A stretch of 5,547 bases of DNA, taken from positions 1 to 5,547 of the forward strand of contig CAMGGF010000099.1 in NCBI GenBank assembly GCA_946055445.1, in the 5' to 3' direction. The stretch is from an uncultured Ruminococcus sp. GTDB lineage: Bacteria > Bacillota > Clostridia > Oscillospirales > Acutalibacteraceae. Under the pieces are notes generated by a model. The model saw only the letters and a program-made list of their open reading frames with translations. It was not told the DNA's origin and ran no database searches. The translations under genes were made by a program, and so were the position numbers. Below are positions 1-5,165 of the stretch, one piece after another (position 1 is the stretch's first letter; each line of letters begins with the position of its first letter).

Positions 1-46
1 TCTTATAAATATAATTCTCACACAAAGTCAATACCTAGGCAGGCGT

Positions 47-93
47 TAAAAATGCGGAATTCTGCATACAAAGGCGTAGTACGATGCATCCGC
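47..93 (-). terminator. Possible Rho-independent terminator after the deacetylase gene
   Basis: Read on the minus strand, GCGGATGCAT (93-84) can pair with TGCAT (67-63) and TCCGC (58-54), leaving a 4-nt bulge at 62-59 and a 16-nt loop. The stem is followed at once by ATTTTTAA (53-46). It begins 17 nt beyond the deacetylase stop codon. The bulge and long loop make it a weak candidate, but the position and T-run fit transcription termination for the leftward gene block. Confidence 0.4.
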
Positions 94-110
94 CCTGCGC
101 AAAATCCGCG

Positions 111-1109
111 TCATGCAGGTAAATCCCGCAAAGAATGAAACACATACCCCTCCTGTTTCGCCCAATCAATGATTCTGCCGAGCGCCGCGGCATTATCGGG
201 TGAAACCGAGTGCAGTAAAATGACCGCGCCCGGATGCAAGCGGGCGGTCACGGTCTCAAAGGCATAGTCCGCCCCTTTTTGCGCGTTCAAATCCCAATCG
301 GAATACGCAACCGACCAAAACACGCATTTATAGCCCAAAGAACCGACCAAATCCAACGCGCAGTCGGAGTATTCGCCCATCGGGAAACGGAAAAACGGCT
401 CGCTGTACCCGAAATTCGTCCGCAAATAATCGTCCATACCCTTTATTTCTTCCGCCATACGCAAGCGCGTCAGCGTCGGAAAAGACGGATGTTTGACGGA
501 GTGGTTCCCGACAATGTGCCCTTCCTGAATCATTCGCGCAATCAGTTCGGGATTGTCTTTTACCTGCGGCAAAGTACAAAAGAATGCCGCGGGCACTTGC
601 TTTTCTTGCAAGGTATCTAAAATTTTGGCAGTGTATCCGTTTTCATAGCCGCAATCAAAGGTCAAATACAGCACCTTTTGCGTGGATTTTGTATCGAGGC
701 AAACGGCGTTATAGCCGTTGTCCGCAAAATACTTTTGATTGTTGACGGAAGTGGCGTGCGGTTGCCCGTTTTTCGCCACGCCGTAACTGTACCCTTTCTT
801 TTCCGTAGAAAGCCCACGGGTATTTTCGGGGTCTTCCACTTTAAATTCCTGTAACGGCAAAGCGGGTAAGCCCGTGTGGGTTTCGCCGTTTTGCAAAACG
901 GGTTTGTCCGCTGTCACGGGCAACGGCGTCGCGGGCGCCGTGGTTTGGGGCACGGTGGTATTTTCCAACGGTGCAGGTGGCGGCACGGTTGTTTCCGTGT
1001 CATTTTCGCTTTGCGGCACGGATTGCGGGAAATCCCCCGCTCCTCTGCCGCAGGCGCAAAGCCCAAAAAGGATTGCCGCACAGAGTAAACAGCATATTAC
1101 TTTTTTCAT
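111..1109 (-). CDS. PdaA-like polysaccharide deacetylase lipoprotein
   Basis: This is a 332-aa predicted NodB-fold (carbohydrate esterase family 4) de-N-acetylase. It resembles the clostridial PdaA group, whose Bacillus member deacetylates N-acetylmuramic acid on the way to spore-cortex muramic delta-lactam. Residues 1-19 form a lipoprotein signal peptide with lipobox LCAC, so Cys20 would be lipidated outside the membrane. Residues 38-66 are a Pro/Thr-rich linker. The PdaA-like stretch begins near 98 (RGLSTEKKGYSYG), and the NodB domain spans about 146-332. Its motifs are TFDCGYEN (150-157, Asp152 the expected catalytic base), HSVKH (203-207, metal-ligand histidines), RFPMG (241-245), W265...D271 and LLH (298-300). 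Cys153 stands where classic CE4 enzymes have a second, metal-binding Asp; PdaA-type enzymes also depart from TFDD. The start at 1109 has GGAGG at 1119-1115. An in-frame ATG at 1121 overlaps that ribosome binding site and is rejected. Family is secure; the exact substrate (cortex, vegetative peptidoglycan or other glycan) is inferred. Confidence 0.9.
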   Translation of the reverse strand: MKKVICCLLCAAILFGLCACGRGAGDFPQSVPQSENDTETTVPPPAPLENTTVPQTTAPATPLPVTADKPVLQNGETHTGLPALPLQEFKVEDPENTRGLSTEKKGYSYGVAKNGQPHATSVNNQKYFADNGYNAVCLDTKSTQKVLYLTFDCGYENGYTAKILDTLQEKQVPAAFFCTLPQVKDNPELIARMIQEGHIVGNHSVKHPSFPTLTRLRMAEEIKGMDDYLRTNFGYSEPFFRFPMGEYSDCALDLVGSLGYKCVFWSVAYSDWDLNAQKGADYAFETVTARLHPGAVILLHSVSPDNAAALGRIIDWAKQEGYVFHSLRDLPA

Positions 1110-1124
1110 TTTATCCTCCATTAC

Positions 1125-1155
1125 AAGACGCCCGCAGACGGTCTGCGGGCGTCTT
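1125..1155 (-). terminator. Strong hairpin between small-protein gene and deacetylase gene
   Basis: Two perfect 15-nt arms (1125-1139 and 1141-1155; AAGACGCCCGCAGAC and its complement) are separated by one base, so the folded stem would have about 14 pairs and a 3-nt loop. It starts 6 nt after the stop of the 61-aa gene and ends 5 nt before the GGAGG of the deacetylase gene. On the minus strand the stem runs out into only CTT then GTAATGG, so the U-tract is poor and partial termination or read-through is plausible. The plus-strand side has a better pyrimidine tail (GTCTTTCTTGCTTATTT), but no rightward gene needs it. Confidence 0.6.
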
Positions 1156-1161
1156 TCTTGC

Positions 1162-1347
1162 TTATTTCATCATATACTGCATATTATCCACAAGCCCGCC
1201 GATGGTGTTTGCCGCTTTTTTCGCGACTTTTCGCGCCTTTCGTTTGGTTGAACTGCCGCGCATTGCCGCGCCGACCATCGCCATGGCGCCGCCGACCGCC
1301 AAACTTAAACCGACCGCTTTCGCGGCGGATTGCATTTGAGTTTGCAT
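1162..1347 (-). CDS. 61-aa basic, Gly/Ala-rich small membrane-associated protein
   Basis: The start at 1347 is set by AGGGGGG (1360-1354) six bases upstream. Reading further up to 1413 would give an extension with no ribosome binding site, across what looks like regulatory DNA. Residues 9-29 are a small-residue hydrophobic segment (AKAVGLSLAVGGAMAMVGAAM) with Gly/Ala spacing like a glycine zipper. Residues 35-45 are strongly basic (TKRKARKVAKK), and the tail is amphipathic, ending NMQYMMK. I recall small clostridial proteins of this build (Ala/Gly helix, Lys/Arg patch, C-terminal YMMK) as a conserved uncharacterised group, but this was not checked. A membrane-bound peptide with a cytoplasmic basic face is inferred. 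It lies between the glycosyltransferase and deacetylase genes on the same strand and may share transcripts with them. No function is assigned. Confidence 0.75.
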   Translation of the reverse strand: MQTQMQSAAKAVGLSLAVGGAMAMVGAAMRGSSTKRKARKVAKKAANTIGGLVDNMQYMMK

Positions 1348-1360
1348 TGCTTTCCCCCCT

Positions 1361-1382
1361 AAATAGATTTGTATTTCTATTT
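1361..1382 (-). promoter_or_regulatory. Inverted repeat upstream of the small-protein gene
   Basis: AAATAGA (1361-1367) and TCTATTT (1376-1382) are perfect 7-nt inverted arms around an 8-nt spacer, immediately upstream of the AGGGGGG ribosome binding site. A second short dyad, TTGTT-cggaa-AACAA (1382-1396), adjoins it. Further up, minus-strand TGTATG (1407-1402), 17 bases, then CAAAATA (1384-1378) loosely resembles a forespore sigma-G promoter. These may form an operator, a 5' UTR hairpin or a promoter. A/T-rich DNA produces such dyads easily, so confidence is low. Confidence 0.25.
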
Positions 1383-1459
1383 TGTTCGGAAAACAAGGTG
1401 ACATACAAAGCAAAGCCTAACCAATTTGGGAAAAATTTTTTTAAAGGTAGGGCGCTGCC

Positions 1460-2434
1460 TTACGGCTTGTCATCGTCTTTTGTATTTTCAAGTGTATTTT
1501 TTTCAATAATATACCGTGGGCGCGCTTTGGTTTCGGCATACATTTTGCCGATGTATTCGCCGATGACACCGAGGCAGAAAATTTGAATCCCGCCGAGCAG
1601 GAAAATCACGCACAAAAGGCTTGTCCAGCCCTGCACGGTGTAGCCGAACAGTTTGATAATCACCGTCACAACCACGGCAATCAAACTGACAAGCGACATC
1701 AAAAATCCCAAACTCGTAATGAGTTTTAAAGGCCGCACGGAAAGGCTGGTAATGCCGTTAAAGCCGAGCGACAGCATTTTGGAAAGCGGATAATGGCTTT
1801 CGCCCGCCATACGCTCTTTGCGGTCATAATACACCGACGAACTTTTAAAGCCGACCAACGGAACAAGACCGCGCAAGAACAAATTGACTTCGTGAAACTG
1901 TGAAAGCGCCTCCAAAGCCCTGCGGCTCATCAGGCGATAATCCGCGTGATTGTAAACCACTTCGGCACCGAGCAAATTCAAAATTTTGTAATACCACTTT
2001 GCCGTGGTGCGCTTAAACACGGTATCGGTATCGCGCGCGGCGCGCACGCCGTACACAATTTCAGCACCGTCTTTGTATTCTTTGAGCATTTTATCCATTG
2101 CGTCGACATCGTCCTGCCCGTCGCAGTCAATGGAAATGGTAATATCCGCATAGTTTTTTGCCGTCATCAGCCCCGCCAAAAGCGCGTTTTGATGCCCCTG
2201 ATTGCGGCTGAGTTTCAGCCCCGCAAAACGCGGATTTTTCGCACGCAAATCCGAAATGACCGCCCAAGTATTGTCTTTACTGCCGTCATCGACAAACAGT
2301 ATGCGGCTTTTTTCGGAAATTTCACCGTTTTGTATCAGTGCGGACAGTTTGTCCGCAAAAAGTGCATTGGTCACCGGCAAAACTTTTTCCTCGTTATAAC
2401 AGGGAATGACGATATATAAAATCGGTGCGTCCAT
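1460..2434 (-). CDS. GtrB/CsbB-like family 2 glycosyltransferase with two C-terminal helices
   Basis: This 324-aa protein has the build of bactoprenol (undecaprenyl-phosphate) glycosyltransferases, which move a sugar from a nucleotide donor to the lipid carrier at the inner membrane face for later transfer to wall polymers. The GT-A domain spans about 1-235: VIPCYNEE (9-16), VDDGS (48-52), and DCDGQDD (103-109) as the metal/nucleotide DxD region. HADYRLMSRR (163-172) and ERMAGESHYPLSKM (207-220) are hallmarks of this subgroup. Two transmembrane helices follow at about 238-261 and 272-293. The tail is charged and cytoplasmic (KARPRYIIEK onward). The start at 2434 has GGAGG at 2445-2441, six bases upstream. 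An in-frame TTG at 2491 is part of the promoter -35 box and is rejected. The length is normal for the group. The sugar and acceptor cannot be read from sequence. No partner flippase or GT-C transferase gene is in the window. Confidence 0.9.
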   Translation of the reverse strand: MDAPILYIVIPCYNEEKVLPVTNALFADKLSALIQNGEISEKSRILFVDDGSKDNTWAVISDLRAKNPRFAGLKLSRNQGHQNALLAGLMTAKNYADITISIDCDGQDDVDAMDKMLKEYKDGAEIVYGVRAARDTDTVFKRTTAKWYYKILNLLGAEVVYNHADYRLMSRRALEALSQFHEVNLFLRGLVPLVGFKSSSVYYDRKERMAGESHYPLSKMLSLGFNGITSLSVRPLKLITSLGFLMSLVSLIAVVVTVIIKLFGYTVQGWTSLLCVIFLLGGIQIFCLGVIGEYIGKMYAETKARPRYIIEKNTLENTKDDDKP

Positions 2435-2462
2435 ATTATGCCTCCGAATTTCAGATACTATA

Positions 2463-2491
2463 ATAATACCGATTTGTGCGCACGCTGTCAA
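2463..2491 (-). promoter_or_regulatory. Sigma-A promoter of the glycosyltransferase gene
   Basis: On the minus strand a perfect -35 TTGACA (2491-2486), a 17-base spacer and a -10 TATTAT (2468-2463) lie 29 bp upstream of the glycosyltransferase start. Its -35 is 12 bp from the -35 of the divergent trmL promoter. The dyad CGCTGT-caagc-ACAGCG (2483-2499) overlaps this -35 and the gap between the two promoters, where a regulator could act on both. Confidence 0.8.
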
Positions 2492-2503
2492 GCACAGCGC
2501 GGC

Positions 2504-2532
2504 TTTACTTTTCGCGTGCGACTTGTTATAAT
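2504..2532 (+). promoter_or_regulatory. Extended -10 sigma-A promoter of trmL
   Basis: The -35 box is TTTACT (2504-2509), followed by 17 bases and a perfect -10 TATAAT (2527-2532). TG at 2524-2525 gives the extended -10 form TGTTATAAT, which compensates for the imperfect -35. The trmL start follows about 35 bp downstream. Confidence 0.75.
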
Positions 2533-2566
2533 AAAAAAATAAAACTTAAAAACGGAAGTGGAAATT

Positions 2567-3070
2567 GTGTCATTAAACATTGTATTGGTCGAGCCCGAAA
2601 TCCCGCAAAATACGGGAAACATTGCCCGCACCTGTGCCGCAACGGGCGCACGCTTACATTTGGTGGGCCCTATGGGCTTTAAAATTGACGATAAAAAATT
2701 AAAGCGCGCGGGCTTAGATTATTGGCAGTTATTGGATATCACCTATTATGACTCCTTGCAGGAATTTTTAGAGAAAACCCCGCAGGATAATAATTTCTTC
2801 TTTTTCACCACAAAAGGAAAACACATTCATTCCGATTTAGTCTACCCCGAAAACGCGTATTTATTTTTTGGAAAAGAGACCAAAGGGTTGCCGGAATGGC
2901 TGTTGCACGAAAATCCCGATTTCTGCGCGCGCCTGCCGATGCTTAACAACGCCCACGCGCGGAGTTTAAACCTTTCGAATACCGTCGCCGTGGCAGTTTT
3001 CGAGGTCTTGCGGCAATGGGGATACCCCGAACTGTTGTGCGAAGGGCATTTAAGGGAATTTGAGGATTGA
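2567..3070 (+). CDS. trmL: tRNA (cytidine(34)-2'-O)-methyltransferase TrmL
   Basis: TrmL is a SPOUT-class enzyme that uses S-adenosylmethionine to 2'-O-methylate the wobble base (C34, or modified U34) of tRNA-Leu isoacceptors in the cytoplasm. Visible motifs are PEIPQNTGNIARTC (10-23), LVGPMGF (32-38), RAGLDYW (47-53), FGKETKGLP (101-109), and RLPM (122-125) with RSLNLSN (132-138). The last two regions form the trefoil-knot cofactor pocket. At 167 aa it is the minimal single-domain form typical of the YibK/TrmL family. The GTG at 2567 is preferred: it gives the usual N-terminus MSLNIVLVEPEIP, with GGAAGTGG (2554-2561) upstream as a modest ribosome binding site. The alternative GTG at 2558 would add three residues but leaves GGA only two bases from the start. 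It has its own promoter, and no clear terminator follows its TGA. Confidence 0.93.
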   Translation: MSLNIVLVEPEIPQNTGNIARTCAATGARLHLVGPMGFKIDDKKLKRAGLDYWQLLDITYYDSLQEFLEKTPQDNNFFFFTTKGKHIHSDLVYPENAYLFFGKETKGLPEWLLHENPDFCARLPMLNNAHARSLNLSNTVAVAVFEVLRQWGYPELLCEGHLREFED

Positions 3071-3083
3071 GAGCGGATTTTAG

Positions 3084-3143
3084 GCGCACAACACTTTTCG
3101 TCTTTTCCTATTTTTACATAATGCTACGAAACACAAAATGCGC
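3084..3143. repeat. 60-bp interrupted dyad upstream of the membrane-gene promoter
   Basis: GCGCA (3084-3088) pairs with TGCGC (3139-3143), and TTTCGT (3096-3101) pairs with ACGAAA (3126-3131). The two blocks are separated by exactly seven unpaired bases on each side. The dyad lies 13 bp past the trmL stop and ends five bases before the -35 of the next promoter. It could be a spent hairpin element, an operator or chance. There is no T-run, so it is not an evident terminator for trmL. Confidence 0.3.
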
Positions 3144-3148
3144 TGTGA

Positions 3149-3177
3149 TTGACAACTTTTTTCGAATATGCTATTCT
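3149..3177 (+). promoter_or_regulatory. Strong sigma-A promoter for the membrane-gene series
   Basis: A perfect -35 TTGACA (3149-3154), a 17-base spacer and the -10 TATTCT (3172-3177) with extended TG (3169-3170) lie about 115 bp upstream of the first membrane-protein start. Just after it are a tandem TAGACAA-TAGACAA (3183-3196) and a 9-bp inverted repeat, AATCAAAGA (3195-3203) with TCTTTGATT (3216-3224). Either could be a leader hairpin or a regulator site. It is the only strong promoter seen for the downstream genes. Confidence 0.75.
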
Positions 3178-3204
3178 GTTTATAGACAATAGACAATCAA
3201 AGAT

Positions 3205-3264
3205 GGTGAACGGATTCTTTGATTTTGCCCTGATTTTGAGGGAGTACAGAGAACTGTCTCCTGT
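3205..3264 (+). repeat. Probable decayed copy of the GACGGTTC hairpin repeat
   Basis: ACAGAGAACTGTCTCCTGT (3246-3264) resembles the right end of the downstream repeats (CACAGAACCGTCCCCT at 5199), mainly through C-to-T changes. GGTGAACGGATTCTTTG (3205-3221) resembles the left end GGTGACGGTTCTCTG (4632-4646) with two single-base insertions. Order and spacing fit the intact copies, which are about 60-75 nt. It lies just before the first membrane-protein gene. Divergence is high, so this is a probable rather than certain member. Confidence 0.4.
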
Positions 3265-3291
3265 TCCTTGGATTGCTTATTGAGGTGCTGT

Positions 3292-3684
3292 ATGTTTCAT
3301 ATAATAAATTCTATTCCCTTGTGGATTCGCATAAGTGTGCTGATTGTTTGTGAAATTTTAATGATTTTTGAATATGCAAAAGGCAAATTGGAGAATAGCA
3401 AATCAGGAAAATCTCTAATAATGTTACTGATTGTATTTGATCCTATATTTATAGGTGTTATGCTATTTGGACGATGCGAAGAACTTGGTTTGATTTCGAC
3501 TCCTTCTTTAAATTTATCAATGGTATTCATAGCAACTTTTGTTTTAGGAATATGGGGGATTGCTATTGCGAATGTGATTAAGGGCAATTTACCCAATCCG
3601 CAAAAGCGTATGATAATCGGTGCGTTTATCGTTTTTTTGTTCGCTGTCATTTATGGTGTTGTTATTACAATACTTGAAAAGTAA
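3292..3684 (+). CDS. Small four-helix membrane protein of unknown family
   Basis: I do not recognise this 130-aa protein. It is almost entirely membrane: hydrophobic segments at about 8-28, 42-60, 75-97 and 107-127. A Lys-rich loop (29-40, AKGKLENSKSGK) lies between helices 1 and 2, and a short basic loop (PNPQKR, 101-106) before helix 4, so these loops and probably both termini face the cytoplasm. No catalytic or metal motif is visible and there is no signal peptide. The start at ATG 3292 is supported by GAGGTG (3282-3287). A longer reading from TTG 3268 would start among repeat-derived bases and lacks a ribosome binding site. It is the first gene after the promoter at 3149-3177. Its stop is six bases before the next hairpin repeat. 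It is visibly more A+T-rich than the genes to its left. Confidence 0.7.
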   Translation: MFHIINSIPLWIRISVLIVCEILMIFEYAKGKLENSKSGKSLIMLLIVFDPIFIGVMLFGRCEELGLISTPSLNLSMVFIATFVLGIWGIAIANVIKGNLPNPQKRMIIGAFIVFLFAVIYGVVITILEK

Positions 3685-3690
3685 GAAAAT

Positions 3691-3764
3691 CAAGAGACGG
3701 TTCTCTGTGTTGAATGAAAAGTAATCTGCTACACCCGAACGAGGAACCGTCCCTTGTGCGAAAT
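3691..3764 (+). repeat. Hairpin repeat copy 1 (GACGGTTC ... GAACCGT family)
   Basis: The left arm starts CAAG-a-GACGGTTC (3691-3703) and pairs with GAACCGTC-c-CTTG (from 3744 to 3756), with one A-C mismatch. The loop includes TTGAATGAAAAGTAATCTGC. Bases 3696-3764 match 4635-4703 at 65 of 69 positions; the differences are at 3738, 3751, 3753 and 3754. It fills most of the gap between the first and second membrane genes. An open frame from ATG 3714 runs in phase into the second gene, but it has no ribosome binding site and its codon differences from the other copy all change residues. The element is probably non-coding, of REP or MITE type. Confidence 0.85.
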
Positions 3765-3788
3765 CCGCGCGCCTCAGAAAGGACACAT

Positions 3789-4565
3789 ATGAAACCGAAA
3801 AGCATAAAAGACATTATCTTGTGTGATTTAGTGATTGCAATTCTGTTTATTGCTTTTGCAATTTCTATCGGGTTTCAGTACACAAAAGCCGCCCAACTTT
3901 TCACCGTACTCGTATATATGCCGTTGCTCTTTTTATATCCGTTTGTCCTTTGTCCGTGGCTTGGTATCCGTTTGCGCAACGCGGAAAAAGCGTCAGCAAC
4001 AAAGGGCGTTATCGTTGTATTCTTTCTTGCATTTTTGCTGTTCTGCATTCCGCTTATACCGCTTTATACACAATATAGATTCTTGCAGATCGGTTATGTA
4101 ACTTTATTGCCGGCAATCATCAGCGCGGCATCCTTTTGTGTTGCCGTATGCACACATAAAGGAAAATATAGTTTGTTTGAATTGAAGAATTTTTTTATAT
4201 ATGCGTTTATAACAACACTGTTGCTCGCACCAAACCACATCTATGCAAATTTTGATGATGAAAATCTGCATGTTCTGTTTTGGATATTGCTTTATTATCC
4301 AATTTTGCTTTTGTCAGCATTGGTGATTTGTCCGATTTTGGGACGGTGTATACACAACCAACATACCATGCTTTCCTCGAAAAGAAAAATGATTTTGACG
4401 GCGTCAGTGTTTCTTACATTGCTTCTCGTGTTTTCCGTTGCCGTACAGCCGTCTGTCTTTTCACGATTGTTGTGGGAGGACTACCGAACCAATTTTTATT
4501 TGTGCGCGCTTGCACCTGCAACAATCGGCGCAGTGGGATTTGGCTTAACATTGTCTCTCCCTTAA
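3789..4565 (+). CDS. 258-aa polytopic membrane protein with internal 4+4 helix duplication
   Basis: I do not recognise the family. About eight hydrophobic segments are seen near residues 9-29, 38-60, 73-93, 101-121, 135-152, 160-185, 201-219 and 237-256. The two halves are homologous: Y43-x-P45 ... C55-P56-x-L58-G59 ... N64 recurs exactly 126 residues later as Y169-x-P171 ... C181-P182-x-L184-G185 ... N190. PAIISAASF (108-116) recurs as PATIGAVGF (243-251), each preceded by a Tyr-Arg pair 11-12 residues upstream (96-97 and 232-233). So the protein is a duplicated four-helix unit, a pattern common in transporters and membrane scaffolds, but no transport motif is visible. The start at ATG 3789 has AAAGGA (3777-3782) at good spacing. 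An in-frame ATG at 3714 lies inside the hairpin repeat without a ribosome binding site. It lies between two copies of the repeat and is probably co-transcribed with its neighbours. Confidence 0.75.
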   Translation: MKPKSIKDIILCDLVIAILFIAFAISIGFQYTKAAQLFTVLVYMPLLFLYPFVLCPWLGIRLRNAEKASATKGVIVVFFLAFLLFCIPLIPLYTQYRFLQIGYVTLLPAIISAASFCVAVCTHKGKYSLFELKNFFIYAFITTLLLAPNHIYANFDDENLHVLFWILLYYPILLLSALVICPILGRCIHNQHTMLSSKRKMILTASVFLTLLLVFSVAVQPSVFSRLLWEDYRTNFYLCALAPATIGAVGFGLTLSLP

Positions 4566-4627
4566 AAAACACGAATTTGATTGCGGTTTATTTGCATAAT
4601 AAAAATGAGCCGATTGCGAATGAGTAA

Positions 4628-4703
4628 CACAGGTGACGGTTCTCTGTGTTGAATGAAAAGTAATCTGCTACACCCGCACGAGGAACCGTTCTCTGTGCGA
4701 AAT
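4628..4703 (+). repeat. Hairpin repeat copy 2 (GACGGTTC ... GAACCGT family)
   Basis: Bases 4635-4703 are near-identical to copy 1 at 3696-3764, loop included. The core stem is ACGGTTC (4636-4642) against GAACCGT (4683-4689). The outer arm is CACAG (4628-4632) against CTGTG (4693-4697), where copy 1 has CAAG against CTTG: both sides changed and pairing is kept. It begins 62 bp after the stop of the 258-aa gene and ends 13 bp before the GGAGG of the next. Its internal open frame from ATG 4653 stops after 20 codons, which argues against a coding role. Confidence 0.85.
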
Positions 4704-4727
4704 GCTATGGGATAATGGAGGTGTATG

Positions 4728-5165
4728 ATGAATAAAACTATGGTTTTGTCTATGATAGATGGAATAATTCAGGGTATATTACTTGAACTACTATTAAATT
4801 ATACGACATCAACAATATGGTCTTATTCTATTATTGGTATTACTGGGTTGCTTGCGTTTATTGCCTTATCGGCAGTCAGTACTGTCTTTTTACTGATAAG
4901 AGTATCAAATAAATTATGGAAAAATTATATGCTGAGTAGTTTGTTTTTTATTGTGATGGTTGTAATGCTTTTTGTAAATAAAATTACATTAAAAATAAGA
5001 CTGTTTCCTATACCACAAAGAGAAATGAATGATGCCGAAGGGATAGTAATTATCATCGCCGTAACATTATTTTTATCGTTTTTAATTGTTGAAAGAGTTT
5101 TTGGACTTATTTGGAAACATATTAAAAACAGTCAATCAGGCAGCAATCATGGGACGGTTCTCTGA
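4728..5165 (+). CDS. 145-aa four-helix membrane protein with repeat-derived C-terminus
   Basis: I do not recognise this protein. Hydrophobic segments lie at about 7-24, 31-58, 66-84 and 105-127. They are separated by a basic stretch (RVSNKLWKN, 58-66), an outer or cytoplasmic loop (KITLKIRLFPIPQREMNDAE, 85-104), and a basic tail (WKHIKN, 129-134). No enzymatic motif is visible. GGAGGTG (4717-4723) precedes two adjacent ATGs; 4728 has the better spacing (six bases), and 4725 would add one Met. The last four codons and the stop (GTVL then TGA, 5151-5165) come from the left arm of the next hairpin repeat. The original C-terminus may therefore have been replaced when that element arrived. The gene is very A+T-rich: sampled 60-base lines have about 23-27% G+C, well below the leftward genes and trmL. 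Confidence 0.7.
   Translation: MNKTMVLSMIDGIIQGILLELLLNYTTSTIWSYSIIGITGLLAFIALSAVSTVFLLIRVSNKLWKNYMLSSLFFIVMVVMLFVNKITLKIRLFPIPQREMNDAEGIVIIIAVTLFLSFLIVERVFGLIWKHIKNSQSGSNHGTVL

Noticed and set aside
1430..1459. Terminator for the glycosyltransferase gene in the A/T run after its stop
   Set aside because: AAAAATTTTTTT is palindromic, but no G/C stem precedes a U-tract on the minus strand. GGCAGCGCC just after the stop could form only a three-pair stem.
874..1586. Several rightward open frames across the deacetylase gene start and the small-protein gene
   Set aside because: They are Cys/Arg/Phe-rich shadow translations without ribosome binding sites, antisense to well-supported genes and crossing the hairpin.
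3297..3650. 117-codon antisense frame over the first membrane gene
   Set aside because: It is the mirror of a hydrophobic A+T-rich gene. It has no ribosome binding site, and the plus-strand gene has a clear promoter and GAGGTG.
3714..3788. N-terminal extension MKSNLLHPNEEPSLVRN... in frame with the 258-aa membrane protein, echoed in repeat copy 2 (4653 onward) as MKSNLLHPHEEPFSVRN
   Set aside because: It is encoded by the hairpin repeat, has no ribosome binding site, and in copy 2 the same frame stops after 20 codons. The base differences between copies all change residues, so there is no sign of protein-level selection. The downstream ATG 3789 has a proper AAAGGA.
4280..4627. 115-codon open frame overlapping the end of the 258-aa gene and running to 4627
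   Set aside because: It lies mostly inside the 258-aa gene in another frame, has no ribosome binding site and reads as a low-quality shadow. The 258-aa protein ends naturally at the second copy of its internal repeat, so a frameshift is not needed.
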